Below are positions 8,289 through 17,591 of a DNA stretch of 64,000 nt, piece after piece. The position numbers and the translations under genes are program-made. The notes under the pieces were generated by a model. That model was not told the origin of the DNA and ran no database searches. It saw only the letters and a list, made by a program, of their open reading frames with translations. Position 1 is the stretch's first letter; each line of letters begins with the position of its first letter. Source of the DNA: Methanoregula sp. (lineage in GTDB: Archaea; Halobacteriota; Methanomicrobia; Methanomicrobiales; Methanospirillaceae); contig CP112999.1 of NCBI GenBank assembly GCA_026625165.1, forward strand, positions 992,001 to 1,056,000, in the 5' to 3' direction.

Positions 8289-9794
8289 TTATTTCTGGAT
8301 ATACCATCCGGTCATTGTCTCGTCAAGCACTTTCTCATCGGTCTTCTCTGTTACCATGCTGACAATAACCATCGCTGCTACCGATATGATAAAAGCAAAA
8401 AATGAGAAGTGCATTGGCAGAGGTGCAATCTTAAAGTAGGAGATGCCGCCAAAGACCAGCGATGCGACAAGGCCAAGCGCCATGGATGCGAGCGCTCCTT
8501 TCCGTGTTGCACCACGCCAGTAGAGCCCGGCAAGCAGCGGGACGGAAAACGTGGCAAACATGATGCCGATACCTGCCCAGATAAGCCAGACCAGCATGTC
8601 GGGCGGGTTGAGTGCAAGCAGCAGGGTGACAACACCGGCAAGGATGACGGATATCTGGCTGACGAGCAGCACCTGCTTATCCGGTGCATCAGGCCTGAGA
8701 ATTTTCTTGTAGATGTCCCATGAAAAATAAGTGCCAATCGTAAGCATGAGACGGTCAGTGGTGGACATGACTGCAGCTAGCACGATGACAGCAAAGATGC
8801 CCCATAAAAACATGCTCGGCAATGCGTACTGGACCCCGTGCACAAAGATGAAGTCAGATGCATTCGGGATTTTGGGGAGCGTAATCATACCCTCTTTGAC
8901 AAGGACGATACCTGCAAATCCTGCGAACTTTAATAAAAACATAATTGCCCCGTACACGACAAAAGCGATCAAGGGTGCCCATTTGAAGTATTTCACGTCT
9001 TTTGCACTGAGAATATTGTTGATGACATGGGGGGCACAGGCAAGCCCGACCGTGAGAAGGAGGAAAAAGGATACTATGTATGCCGGAGTAAATACCGCCC
9101 CGGCGCCCGTCACCCATGGATCCACATTTGTCGGGTTCACTACCGCCATCACTTCATTGATATGGGTGAACCCCCCTGCAGCCATGATGACGATGGGCGC
9201 CATGAGGACCACACCGATGATCAGCATCAGCCCCTGCACAAGGGTTGTCCACGCGACTGCATAGAGGCCCCCGATAACCGTGTAAATTGTCACAATCGCA
9301 GCCCCGATAAGCAGTGCCATCCAGTGAGGCAGTCCGAAAAGCCACATAAGTACGATGCTGATCGCAGTGTATTGTCCTGCGAGATAGATCAGTGATACGA
9401 CAATGCCTGAGATAGCAGACAAGCCGCGGAGCTCTTTCTGGCTCTCAAACCGGTGAGCAAGATAGTCCTGCACCGTAAGGTACCCGGAGCTCTTGGCGAC
9501 ATTGTGCATCTTCACTCCAAAAAAAATGATACAGAACCCAATCGAAAGGGGGACGGCAAGCTGCTCCCAGATCGTCGGCCATGCAAATTTAAACCCGAGT
9601 CCGGAGACTCCAAGGAGCGACATCCCGGAACAGACCGACCCCATCATGAGCATTAAAAAGACCCAGAATCCGAGTGATCGCCCGGCGACAACATAATCGG
9701 ACATGGAATGGATCTTCTTGGATGCCCATATGCCAATCCCAATCATTACGATGCAATAAAAAATCACAAGACTTACTGCAACGGGATCGATCAT
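8289..9794 (-). CDS. Sodium:solute symporter (SSS family)
   Basis: A 501-residue membrane carrier with about 13 hydrophobic segments. Early residues Val-Ala-Gly-Arg-Ser-Leu-Gly and the later Val-Met-Ser-Thr-Thr-Asp-Arg-Leu-Met are SSS family signatures; the second corresponds to the Na2 sodium-site helix. It takes up a small solute with sodium; pantothenate, a carboxylate or an amino acid are possible and sequence alone does not choose. Its ATG overlaps the TGA of a 35-codon membrane ORF by four bases (ATGA), so the two are translationally coupled, and the small protein is a likely partner subunit. Confidence 0.9.
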   Translation of the reverse strand: MIDPVAVSLVIFYCIVMIGIGIWASKKIHSMSDYVVAGRSLGFWVFLMLMMGSVCSGMSLLGVSGLGFKFAWPTIWEQLAVPLSIGFCIIFFGVKMHNVAKSSGYLTVQDYLAHRFESQKELRGLSAISGIVVSLIYLAGQYTAISIVLMWLFGLPHWMALLIGAAIVTIYTVIGGLYAVAWTTLVQGLMLIIGVVLMAPIVIMAAGGFTHINEVMAVVNPTNVDPWVTGAGAVFTPAYIVSFFLLLTVGLACAPHVINNILSAKDVKYFKWAPLIAFVVYGAIMFLLKFAGFAGIVLVKEGMITLPKIPNASDFIFVHGVQYALPSMFLWGIFAVIVLAAVMSTTDRLMLTIGTYFSWDIYKKILRPDAPDKQVLLVSQISVILAGVVTLLLALNPPDMLVWLIWAGIGIMFATFSVPLLAGLYWRGATRKGALASMALGLVASLVFGGISYFKIAPLPMHFSFFAFIISVAAMVIVSMVTEKTDEKVLDETMTGWYIQK

Positions 9795-9898
9795 GCCGGG
9801 GCCTCCTTAAAAGAAAGACCCCAAAGGATCAGGGCGATCACGATGATGAGGACAGCGCCTCCTACACTTACGACTGTCAACAAGGGCAGGCCGAACAT
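9791..9898 (-). CDS. Small membrane protein coupled to the symporter (35 aa)
   Basis: A 35-residue protein: after Met-Phe-Gly-Leu-Pro come about 25 consecutive hydrophobic residues (Leu, Val, Ile, Gly, Ala), then a Trp and a short charged tail with Lys-Glu. It is a single transmembrane helix with almost nothing else. The TGA stop shares four bases with the ATG of the symporter gene. Small accessory proteins encoded immediately before SSS carriers are known in methanogens and bacteria and probably stabilise the carrier or affect its sorting; here the role is inferred from position. Too short for most gene finders. Confidence 0.7.
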   Translation of the reverse strand: MFGLPLLTVVSVGGAVLIIVIALILWGLSFKEAPA

Positions 9899-10081
9899 AA
9901 TATCGGTAATAGTGTGCAGTGTGCTGACATATAACGCATTTGAAATTTACCGAGGGAGTTAAAAAATTATTACCTGAAAAAATGATAAATTTATACAATA
10001 ATTCTATCAAAGACATCGGTCATACAGGCATTATAGTATATCTCCTGTTCAAGAGGGGATTATCAGTAATTATCAATAAAA

Positions 10082-11680
10082 TTATATGTCCGTCATTGTC
10101 TGCCACTGGCGGACTTTTGCGATAAGTTCATCAGGACGTTTTGTGTTGATCCTGACACGACCGCGGTATACCGAGCCCGTATTTCCATCAATGGATATAA
10201 TGTCACCTTCGCGCAGGGTTACAGATCCGATAGTGCAACGGTGACGCACCGGATCTATGGACAGCGTGATGCAGTTGACGATACAGACCTTGCCCAGTTG
10301 TCGTGCAACCACTGCAGCATGGGATGTCCTCGCCCCGCGGGCAGTGAGAATCCCGGCCGATTTGTCAATACCGGCAATATCATCAGGCGAAGCAGTCTCC
10401 CGTACAAGAATGACCGGCCCGGCATCGGCATCTTTTTCTGCACGGACACTGGACAACGCAATAGTTCCCTGAGCAACTCCTCCGGATGCAGAAATGCCTT
10501 TACCAACCGGGGGCTCTTCGGCCTGGACTGTCTGTATTCCTATAGATGTGAGATCGATGGATATGAGACGATCGAGCGCTTCAGAAGGGGAGATGAGCCC
10601 CTCTTCACAGAGATCCACGGCAATCTGCAGGGCAGCAAGCGGTGCACGCTTCCCGGTCCGGCTCTGCAACAGGTACAGCTTCCTTTCCTGCACCGTGAAC
10701 TCAAGGTCCTGCAGGTCACGGAAATGAGTCTCGAGCCGGTTTCCGGTCTGGAGGAGCTCCTGGAATACATCCGGCATCACCTGAATGATATCCATCTGGG
10801 TCATCGCTTCCCGGTCTCCGGATACCACATCCTCACCCTGTGCACCAAACCGGAAGTCCACGAGCATCTCCCTGTTCCCGGTCCACGGATTTCTTGTAAA
10901 AGCAACCCCGGCCCCGGATGAGGCACCCATGTTGCCAAAGACCATCGCCTGGACGGTGACCGCAGTGCCTGTTCCGTCGTGCACTCTCATCGAGCTGCGG
11001 AACGCTTTGGCCTTCGGGCTTGCCCATGAACGGATAACACTCATGGTACACTGGACCAGTTGACGGTTGACGTCCCAGAGGCATTCCTGCTGGTCAGGCA
11101 CAGTATAAACCTGTTCGTAAATCGTGCAGAGCGTCTTTAAGCTCTGGTAGTCAAGTTCACGTTCATCGGCCACCCCCTCTTTTTTGATCATTTCTTTTAA
11201 GGGTGTCGAGTAGCGCGTTGGAGGATGTGCAAAGATGCTTGTACCGTAATTCTCCAGAAAACGGCGGTAAGAATCGTAAACAAATCTCGGGTTGCCTGTA
11301 TATGCGAGCAATCCGCGGACTGTGACCGGTGTGAGACCGACATTGAGGATCGTGTCCATGATCCCCGGCATCGAGACCGGGGCCCCGGAGCGCACTGAAA
11401 CAAGGAGCGGGCGGCGTGCACCGCCAAACGTGGTGCCGGTCGCCCGTTCTATATGTGCCATTCCCTGCTGGAGAAGTTGGGGGACTTCTTCGCCAAGGAC
11501 TTCTGCATTTTTAAAATATGACTGGCAGATATCGACCGGGAGCGCAAAGCCTGCGGGTACCGGGATGCCTAGGGCCGCCATGTCAGCAAGTCCCGCGGCT
11601 TTATTACCGTATTCTGCTGCAGGAACAACATTCTGCTGCCCGGGCCCGAACAGCGCGAGTCGTGCAAGTGAATCTGACAT
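10082..11680 (-). CDS. Pyruvate, phosphate dikinase homologue lacking the PEP/pyruvate-binding barrel
   Basis: A 532-residue protein that matches the first two parts of PPDK. The ATP-grasp part has Ser-Val-Arg-Ser-Gly-Ala ... Met-Pro-Gly-Ile-Met-Asp-Thr, then Gly-Val-Ala-Phe-Thr-Arg-Asn-Pro and Gln-Gly-Glu-Asp-Val-Val, all typical of PPDK rather than PEP synthase. The swivelling phosphohistidine domain has Ala-Arg-Thr-Ser-His-Ala-Ala-Val-Val with the acceptor at His454. The protein then ends; the roughly 350-residue TIM barrel that binds PEP/pyruvate in the usual 880-residue enzyme is absent. No barrel fragment follows, so this is a clean domain loss rather than a frameshift. It starts 8 bases after a PhoU-like gene and is likely co-transcribed and functionally paired with it. 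The phosphate acceptor is unknown. Confidence 0.85.
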   Translation of the reverse strand: MSDSLARLALFGPGQQNVVPAAEYGNKAAGLADMAALGIPVPAGFALPVDICQSYFKNAEVLGEEVPQLLQQGMAHIERATGTTFGGARRPLLVSVRSGAPVSMPGIMDTILNVGLTPVTVRGLLAYTGNPRFVYDSYRRFLENYGTSIFAHPPTRYSTPLKEMIKKEGVADERELDYQSLKTLCTIYEQVYTVPDQQECLWDVNRQLVQCTMSVIRSWASPKAKAFRSSMRVHDGTGTAVTVQAMVFGNMGASSGAGVAFTRNPWTGNREMLVDFRFGAQGEDVVSGDREAMTQMDIIQVMPDVFQELLQTGNRLETHFRDLQDLEFTVQERKLYLLQSRTGKRAPLAALQIAVDLCEEGLISPSEALDRLISIDLTSIGIQTVQAEEPPVGKGISASGGVAQGTIALSSVRAEKDADAGPVILVRETASPDDIAGIDKSAGILTARGARTSHAAVVARQLGKVCIVNCITLSIDPVRHRCTIGSVTLREGDIISIDGNTGSVYRGRVRINTKRPDELIAKVRQWQTMTDI

Positions 11681-11688
11681 ACTACGCG

Positions 11689-13641
11689 TTACCGATTCAT
11701 TCCTTCGAGTATTGTGTCATGCATGATATAGACGGATTTCATCAGGGAATTGGTCGACTCCTCGATAATACGGGCGATCTCAAAATATACACGCAGCTCC
11801 TTGTAATCGGTGCTCTCAAAGATGATCGCCTTTTCGGTGAGGCGGAGCGCTTCATCGCATTCATGCTCAAGAGAGATAACGCGGTTTACTGCTGTCAGGA
11901 ATTCCTGCATTTCCTCACGGCTGTAATCCTTGCGGATTCCTTGTGCCGCGATAAGCACCTTCAGGTACTCCTGCCCAGCCTTGACTGCCAGTTCAGCCAT
12001 CGAAGCAAGTTTCCGGTTCACCGATTTTGAACTTGTGATTGACGGGAGCAGGGTTGTAAAGAAACATGCTTCTTCCAGTTCATCAAGCGCATCATCAGCA
12101 GCATCGATGAGCAGGAGGAAAAACTCGGCCTCCTCGATCCTTCTGGACAGGGCACGCACCTGCATGACGAGCTGGTCAGCCCGGCTCTCCCACTCTTTTG
12201 CCCGCTTTGCACTGCGTACAACAAAATCCGGATCGCCGGACCGCTGGATATGGAGGAGGGAATCGCGGACTGCTGTCCCGACTTCGATTAAAAGTGATGC
12301 ATGGTCTATGCAGATCTCCACAAGCCCTTCGTGTGCTGAACGGAAATAGCGGAGCAGCTCTGCTTTGATCTCATCCTGTATGAGCAGGCGTGGGTTGTTT
12401 GCGAGGAAGCCGGTGGTTGCGGTCTTTAGCACCCACTTGAGATACTCAATACTGCGGTCCCGCCCGAGAAGCTGGTGGAGGGGCTCTCCATACCGGAGCG
12501 GGACTCTGGCTGCCAGTTCCAGTGCACCGTAAATGAGCTTGTCCCCGCCAAGCCTTAGAAATCCCATGTGCCCAACTTCCTTATCGGCAGCCCAACGCAG
12601 TACCGAGATACAGTCCTTGTTGAGCAGGAAATTGCGCAGCTGTTTGCGTGCACGGTTCCAGTCGATCAGAAAGACTATGCGGGAGCCGAGATGGGAGAGA
12701 AAACCGGCAAGGTCGGCATCGTTTGCAGCAGTATAGGTCCCGACCGAGAGATGGTACACCTTCTTCTCAAACTGCCCGGTGCCCCGGCGGGAAAGGGTGT
12801 CCTGCCAGCGCACCTGCCAGCCTTCAAAGAGGCTCTGGAAGAACTCAAGGCGCTGCATATGGATATCGGTATATACAACCGAGACCGTTTTTTCCTCCAC
12901 GTTCACGACAAGCACATGCGCATCGGTTACCCCGATATCGTTCTGGATCAGGAGTTTGTTCCCCGTGCGGGTTGCTGTTGTACCAAGGCCCGGGTGATCG
13001 AACCGGAGCGGTGAAGTCCGGTTGACACCTGCCATGAATGCACGGACAAGCACATCGTCACCGGCACCGAGCATGTAAGTCATAGCACCATCGATGGTTT
13101 CTTTTGATAGTTCGGTCTGCAGCTGGTTGAGGGCGCGGTGGAGGTCCATGACAAGAAGGTGGAGACTGTCTTGCGATCCCGCATCCCCCGATGTAATCGT
13201 GGTGATTAGGGTTGATGAGATGGTGCCCTCAGGTTCTTCATGGAGCGTTGCAAGCAGGGAATCCTTTCTTTTAATAAAACTCTGCGCTTCGTCGCGCCCG
13301 TGCGCAGTAAAGGGGGCGATCATCTCCTCCATGCAGTCCCATATAGCCGAGAGGATATCAGTCAAAAAGGGGACAGAATACAATTCCCCATCGATTCGTT
13401 GCGCACCCAGTACCACGGTGTCATACTGCTCGGATTCTATACCCGCAGTTTCGCGCTCTGTCCGCATCGTGGGCAAGGCACGTTCAGGATGGTCTGCCCT
13501 TTCCTGTGCTGTCTGGAGGAGAGTGAAGAAATATTTGATCCGGTCATTTGCCAAAAGCGCCCGGTTCACGAGCACCGGCAGGAGAAGCCCGTCTTCACCA
13601 AGTTCCTGAATGATAATCCGTTTCTCGGTCATCTGTCCCAA
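11689..13641 (-). CDS. Large protein with C-terminal PhoU/DUF47-like helical domain
   Basis: A 650-residue protein. Residues about 430-650 are almost entirely amphipathic helix, with repeats of the Ala/Glu/Asp-Asp-Ala-Leu-Asp-Glu-Leu-Glu-Glu and His-Glu-Cys-Asp-Glu-Ala pattern seen in PhoU and DUF47 proteins, which bind metals and regulate phosphate uptake. The first 430 residues are not recognised; they include a beta-rich stretch (His-Val-Leu-Val-Val-Asn-Val-Glu-Glu-Lys-Thr-Val) and no transmembrane segment or signal peptide. It is the first gene of a unit with the barrel-less PPDK (8 bases apart), so it may accept, sense or regulate phosphoryl groups from it. Two inverted repeats lie 74-160 bases upstream. 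The PhoU relation is by pattern and should be checked by profile search. Confidence 0.65.
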   Translation of the reverse strand: MGQMTEKRIIIQELGEDGLLLPVLVNRALLANDRIKYFFTLLQTAQERADHPERALPTMRTERETAGIESEQYDTVVLGAQRIDGELYSVPFLTDILSAIWDCMEEMIAPFTAHGRDEAQSFIKRKDSLLATLHEEPEGTISSTLITTITSGDAGSQDSLHLLVMDLHRALNQLQTELSKETIDGAMTYMLGAGDDVLVRAFMAGVNRTSPLRFDHPGLGTTATRTGNKLLIQNDIGVTDAHVLVVNVEEKTVSVVYTDIHMQRLEFFQSLFEGWQVRWQDTLSRRGTGQFEKKVYHLSVGTYTAANDADLAGFLSHLGSRIVFLIDWNRARKQLRNFLLNKDCISVLRWAADKEVGHMGFLRLGGDKLIYGALELAARVPLRYGEPLHQLLGRDRSIEYLKWVLKTATTGFLANNPRLLIQDEIKAELLRYFRSAHEGLVEICIDHASLLIEVGTAVRDSLLHIQRSGDPDFVVRSAKRAKEWESRADQLVMQVRALSRRIEEAEFFLLLIDAADDALDELEEACFFTTLLPSITSSKSVNRKLASMAELAVKAGQEYLKVLIAAQGIRKDYSREEMQEFLTAVNRVISLEHECDEALRLTEKAIIFESTDYKELRVYFEIARIIEESTNSLMKSVYIMHDTILEGMNR

Positions 13642-13714
13642 TCCTGTATTGCACTTTTTTTCGGATGGTTTTAAATTACCTGCATGGTGTTGATAAACAT
13701 TGGGAGTAAGGGGA

Positions 13715-13735
13715 CCTACAAAATAGTTTTGTAGG
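13715..13735. promoter_or_regulatory. Perfect 9-bp inverted repeat upstream of the PhoU-like/PPDK-like unit
   Basis: CCTACAAAA and TTTTGTAGG are exact complements separated by TAG. The site lies 74-94 bases upstream of the start at 13641 and about 140 bases past the end of ilvN. Neither strand has a T-run after the stem, so an operator is likelier than an intrinsic terminator. The regulator is unknown. Confidence 0.5.
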
Positions 13736-13778
13736 AATTTTACGCACAGGATGAATCTGGCAATGATTTAGGCATAAT

Positions 13779-13800
13779 TAATACATTTATTGGTGTATTA
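13779..13800. promoter_or_regulatory. 7-bp inverted repeat in the ilvN / PhoU-like intergenic region
   Basis: TAATACA and TGTATTA are exact complements separated by eight bases. It is the second dyad in the same 230-base region. It could be an operator for the downstream unit or part of the 3' end of the ilv transcript. An A+T-rich dyad of this size can also arise by chance. Confidence 0.3.
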
Positions 13801-13871
13801 CCAGTCTTTTTGGTTTGACTTGAGTACCATAAAAAAGATCAATTCGGTATTTATTTAAAAAATCTTTGGGA

Positions 13872-14375
13872 TTATTTTGTACTTGCTATGGTCTTTGATC
13901 CCCGCAAAATTCCAATCCGTCCTGTCCTGACAAGCTCCTTTACCCCGAATTGACGGAGCAGCTTTTCAAGCGCATCGATCTTACCGGTATCTCCAGTAAC
14001 CTGCAGGATTAGCGATTTTGCGCCGACATCGACGATCTGGGCGCGGAAGATCTGGGCGATCTGCATGATCTCAGCCCTGCCTGCGCCCGGCTCTGCATTC
14101 ACCTTGATGAGTGCGAGTTCGCGTTCCACCCGCTCGTTTTCCGTCAGGTCAGTAACCTTGATTACATCGATCAGCTTGTTGAGCTGTTTCATCACCTGCT
14201 CGACCTTTTCATCGTCACCGATAACGACAATGGTGATCCGGCTCGTACCCGGTTCCTCGCAGGTGCCCACTGCCAAGCTCTCGATATTGAACCCGCGGCG
14301 GGAGAATAGACCGGTAACCCGGGAGAGAACGCCCGCTTTGTTCTCAACAAATACTGCCAGTGTATGCGGCTTCAT
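13872..14375 (-). CDS. ilvN: Acetolactate synthase, small (regulatory) subunit
   Basis: A 167-residue ACT-domain protein, the regulatory subunit of acetohydroxyacid synthase. It begins with Leu-Ala-Val-Phe-Val-Glu-Asn-Lys-Ala-Gly-Val-Leu-Ser-Arg-Val, then Arg-Gly-Phe-Asn-Ile-Glu-Ser-Leu-Ala-Val, the classic IlvH/IlvN N-terminal ACT motif that binds valine for feedback inhibition. The length is standard for the family. Its ATG overlaps the stop of ilvB by four bases (ATGA), so the subunits are made in a coupled way. No ilvC follows within the window, which differs from many ilvBNC clusters. Confidence 0.95.
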   Translation of the reverse strand: MKPHTLAVFVENKAGVLSRVTGLFSRRGFNIESLAVGTCEEPGTSRITIVVIGDDEKVEQVMKQLNKLIDVIKVTDLTENERVERELALIKVNAEPGAGRAEIMQIAQIFRAQIVDVGAKSLILQVTGDTGKIDALEKLLRQFGVKELVRTGRIGILRGSKTIASTK

Positions 14376-16048
14376 GTCGGTTCATGCCCCCCAATCATCT
14401 CATTGATCGCAGCACCTGCCGGGACCATGGGGAAGACGTTCTCCTCCCTCTCGATTCGAAAGTCCATCACAAACGGGCCGTTGCAGTCAAGAGCCGCCCT
14501 GAGCGCCGGGAGCACATCATCGCAGGACTCTACCTTGATCCCTTCAATGCCATACGCGTTTGCAATCTTCACAAACTCGACCGGCGGAAGTTCTGTGAAC
14601 GAATACCTGCGGTCATAGAAGAGCTCCTGCCACTGCCGGACCATCCCAAGGTACATGTTGTTGAGGATGGCGATCTTGACCGGTATGTTGTTGGCTGCAA
14701 CCGTCCCCATCTCCTGGATGTTCATCTGGATGCTCCCATCACCTGCAACATCGAATACGGGCAGGTCCGGTCTTGCAAAATGCGCCCCGATTGCTGCGGG
14801 GAACCCATAGCCCATAGTACCAAGACCGCCGCTCGTGATCCAGGTCCGTGGATTTTTGAAATTATACCATTGGGCAGTCCACATCTGGTTCTGGCCCACT
14901 TCGCTGACGATAATGGCATCGCCTTTAAGAAGTTCGCTCATCTGCTGGATGATAAACTGGGGGCGGAGCCTGCCATCTTTTTTGTATTTGAGCGGGTGGT
15001 GCTGCTTCCAGTGCTTTATCCGTTTTATCCACGAATCTTTTGCGCCGGTCTTCTTAATCGACGCAAGCATATCTTTTATCACAGATTTTGTATCTCCGAC
15101 TATCGGGACATCAACGCGCTTGTTCTTGCCGATCTCGGCCGGGTCAATATCGATGTGGATGATCTTTGCGTTCGGTGCAAACTTTTCGGCTTTCCCGGTG
15201 ACCCGGTCGTCAAACCGGACGCCGATTGCCAGCAGCAAGTCAGACTCGGTGATGGCGAAATTTGCGTACTCCGTACCGTGCATGCCCAGCATCCCGAGGT
15301 TAAGCGGGTGATCTCCCGGGATACACCCGATACCCATCAGGGTTGTTGTTACCGGAATGGTAAGGACATTGGCAAGTCCGAGTAGTTCTGCAGATGCGTT
15401 TGAGCTTATGACGCCACCGCCGGCATAGATGACCGGACGTTCAGCGGCAGCGATCATCTCGATTGCTTTGTCGATCTGGCGTTTGTGCCCCTTATAGGTC
15501 GGGTTGTATCCCCGCAGGTTTACGGTTTCGGGATACTCCACTTTTTCAACAATACCGGTGCTGACATCTTTTGGAATGTCGATCAGCACAGGCCCCGGGC
15601 GTCCAGTGCCGGCTATAAAGAATGCTTCCTTCACGACCCGTGCAACGTCCCTGCAGTCCTTGAGAAGGTAGTTGTGCTTGGTGACCGGCATGGTAATGCC
15701 GGTGATGTCGGATTCCTGGAATGCATCGTTTCCCAGCAGACTTGTCGGGACCTGCCCGGTAATTGCAACGACCGGCACTGAGTCCATATATGCTGTAGCA
15801 ATGCCGGTGACAAGGTTGCACGCCCCGGGCCCGGAGGTCGCAAGGCATACCCCGACCTTCCCGCTCGCCCGGGCGTACCCGTCAGCAGCATGCGCTGCCG
15901 CTTGCTCGTGCCGCATAAGCAGGTGTTTGAGCGTTGAGTTGTATAGCTCATCATAGATTGGCAGAACCACGCCGCCGGGGTAGCCGAATAAGATATCGAC
16001 ACCCTCGCGTTGCAGTGATTCAACGAGGATTTTCGCCCCGGTTTTCAT
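14372..16048 (-). CDS. ilvB: Acetolactate synthase, large (catalytic) subunit
   Basis: A 558-residue thiamine-diphosphate enzyme that condenses two pyruvates to acetolactate, or pyruvate with 2-oxobutyrate, the first common step of valine, leucine and isoleucine synthesis. The N-terminal Tyr-Pro-Gly-Gly-Val and Arg-His-Glu-Gln-Ala-Ala-Ala-His (ThDP-activating Glu) and the C-terminal Gly-Asp-Gly-Ser-Ile-Gln-Met-Asn ... Asn-Asn ThDP/Mg motif are present. Domains run in the usual order: pyrimidine-binding, central FAD/regulatory, pyrophosphate-binding. It is the middle gene of cimA/leuA-ilvB-ilvN, with four-base overlaps on both sides. Confidence 0.95.
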   Translation of the reverse strand: MKTGAKILVESLQREGVDILFGYPGGVVLPIYDELYNSTLKHLLMRHEQAAAHAADGYARASGKVGVCLATSGPGACNLVTGIATAYMDSVPVVAITGQVPTSLLGNDAFQESDITGITMPVTKHNYLLKDCRDVARVVKEAFFIAGTGRPGPVLIDIPKDVSTGIVEKVEYPETVNLRGYNPTYKGHKRQIDKAIEMIAAAERPVIYAGGGVISSNASAELLGLANVLTIPVTTTLMGIGCIPGDHPLNLGMLGMHGTEYANFAITESDLLLAIGVRFDDRVTGKAEKFAPNAKIIHIDIDPAEIGKNKRVDVPIVGDTKSVIKDMLASIKKTGAKDSWIKRIKHWKQHHPLKYKKDGRLRPQFIIQQMSELLKGDAIIVSEVGQNQMWTAQWYNFKNPRTWITSGGLGTMGYGFPAAIGAHFARPDLPVFDVAGDGSIQMNIQEMGTVAANNIPVKIAILNNMYLGMVRQWQELFYDRRYSFTELPPVEFVKIANAYGIEGIKVESCDDVLPALRAALDCNGPFVMDFRIEREENVFPMVPAGAAINEMIGGHEPT

Positions 16049-17535
16049 GTTCTTCCCTCAAGTAGTCTGTTCATTCCGGCGATCATCGCTTCGACACTTG
16101 CCATGATGATGTCGGTGCGTGCGCCTCTTGAAGTAATTATCTTCCCGTCTTTACTTAATCTTACTGTCACTTCAACCAGTGCATCGGTCCCGCCGCTGAT
16201 TGCATCGACATGATATTCTTCGAGCCGGATATCTGCAACATCCCCGATAGATTTTCGGAGCACCTGCATTGCCGCATCTACCGGGCCATCGCCGGTGGCT
16301 GCACCGGTCATCTCTTTCCCATTGACTTCCAGCGTGACCGACGCAGTCGGGATCATGTTGCTCCCCGATACAGCGGTAAATTGCCGCATCCTGATCACCG
16401 GTTTGCATTCGATGGCAAGGACAGCATCGGCTATTGCCATCAGGTCTGAATCCGAGACCCGTTTGCCCCGGTCCCCAAGGTCCTTGATCCGTTTAACGAT
16501 CTCCCTGAGCTGGCTGGCATCGGTAGAATAATTCATTTCGTTGAGCGCCGCCTCCACGGATGCAGATCCCGAGTGTTTGCCCAGCACAATCCGGCGCTTC
16601 CTTCCGATCATCTCCGGCTTGATGGACTCATAGGTCGAAGGCTCCCGTATCACACCATGTGCATGGATTCCACTCTCGTGGGTAAATGCCATTTCACCGA
16701 CGATTGCCTTGTTTACCGGAAGCGGGACACCGGTCAAACGGGAAACCAACAGGGCAAGGTGGTAGAGCTCCTCTTTTTTAATGCGGGTTTTATACTCGTA
16801 GAGGATCTCCAGTGACATGACCAGCTCCTCAAACGGTGTGTTGCCCGCACGTTCCCCCAGACCGTTGACGGTAGTGTGAGCACAACTGGCACCATTTTTT
16901 AAGCCGGCAATCGTATTTGTCATCGCAAACCCGAGGTCATCATGGCAGTGGATCGAAAGAGGAGCAATCTTTGCAAGTGGAGGGATGAACGCTGCAACTT
17001 TTTCCGGGGTAAGGAGACCCACCGTATCGCAGAAGCAGAGCCGGTCAGCACCCCGTTCAACCCCTTGCGCAAACAGTGTACGCAGGAACATCTGGTCAGC
17101 CCGCGACGCATCTTCACCCGAGAGTTCGACAATGAGCCCCCGTTCTTTTGCGTACTCGACTGCGCTGTATGCCATTGAAACGACCTGCTCGCGGGTCTTT
17201 CGCATCTTTTTTGCGATGTGCAGGTCGCTGACCGGGACAACGAGATGGACAGAATCCGCCCCAAAGTCCGCAGCATGGTCAATGTCCTCGTTTAACGCAC
17301 GGACATAGGTACAGATCTCGGCACTCAGCCCGGCATCGGCAATCAAACGGATTGCTGCCCGTTCACCTTCAGACGCAGCTGCAGAACCGACCTCGATGAC
17401 ATCGACACCAATATCGGCAAGCTTTGATGCGATCTCAAGTTTCTGTTCAGGGTTTAACGAAACGCCGGGAGTCTGCTCCCCGTCACGTAACGTGGTATCT
17501 AAAAAGCGGATATTATCGACGAATAAAACACTCAC
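16045..17535 (-). CDS. cimA: (R)-citramalate synthase / 2-isopropylmalate synthase
   Basis: A 496-residue DRE-TIM metallolyase with a C-terminal LeuA dimer/allosteric domain. The barrel begins [11 protein letters not shown], has metal ligands in Ser-Ile-His-Cys-His-Asp-Asp, and ends with His-Glu-Ser-Gly-Ile-His. The C-terminal Gly-Gly-Thr-Asp-Ala-Leu-Val is the regulatory domain. The segment Asp-Ser-Val-His-Leu-Val-Val-Pro, with Lys-Met-Arg-Lys-Thr, resembles my recollection of the Methanocaldococcus citramalate synthase more than its LeuA, so pyruvate plus acetyl-CoA to citramalate (the isoleucine route) is favoured; LeuA is possible. The start is GTG 17535, since the codon before it is a stop. 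The stop overlaps the ilvB start. Confidence 0.85.
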   Translation of the reverse strand: MSVLFVDNIRFLDTTLRDGEQTPGVSLNPEQKLEIASKLADIGVDVIEVGSAAASEGERAAIRLIADAGLSAEICTYVRALNEDIDHAADFGADSVHLVVPVSDLHIAKKMRKTREQVVSMAYSAVEYAKERGLIVELSGEDASRADQMFLRTLFAQGVERGADRLCFCDTVGLLTPEKVAAFIPPLAKIAPLSIHCHDDLGFAMTNTIAGLKNGASCAHTTVNGLGERAGNTPFEELVMSLEILYEYKTRIKKEELYHLALLVSRLTGVPLPVNKAIVGEMAFTHESGIHAHGVIREPSTYESIKPEMIGRKRRIVLGKHSGSASVEAALNEMNYSTDASQLREIVKRIKDLGDRGKRVSDSDLMAIADAVLAIECKPVIRMRQFTAVSGSNMIPTASVTLEVNGKEMTGAATGDGPVDAAMQVLRKSIGDVADIRLEEYHVDAISGGTDALVEVTVRLSKDGKIITSRGARTDIIMASVEAMIAGMNRLLEGRT

Positions 17536-17572
17536 TCATGGTTGGCACCATGAAATCATATAGGGAGTCACA

Positions 17573-17583
17573 GAATATAAATA
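17573..17583 (-). promoter_or_regulatory. Archaeal box A promoter of the cimA-ilvB-ilvN operon
   Basis: On the minus strand TATTTATATTC fits the TFB/TBP box A. Initiation about 25 bases downstream would fall near 17552, leaving a short leader before GTG 17535. Confidence 0.5.
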
Positions 17584-17591
17584 CGGCAGGT

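Noticed and set aside
8409-9934. Several plus-strand frames rich in Asp, His and Arg opposite the symporter
   Set aside because: Mirror frames of hydrophobic codons; composition is typical of antisense shadows.
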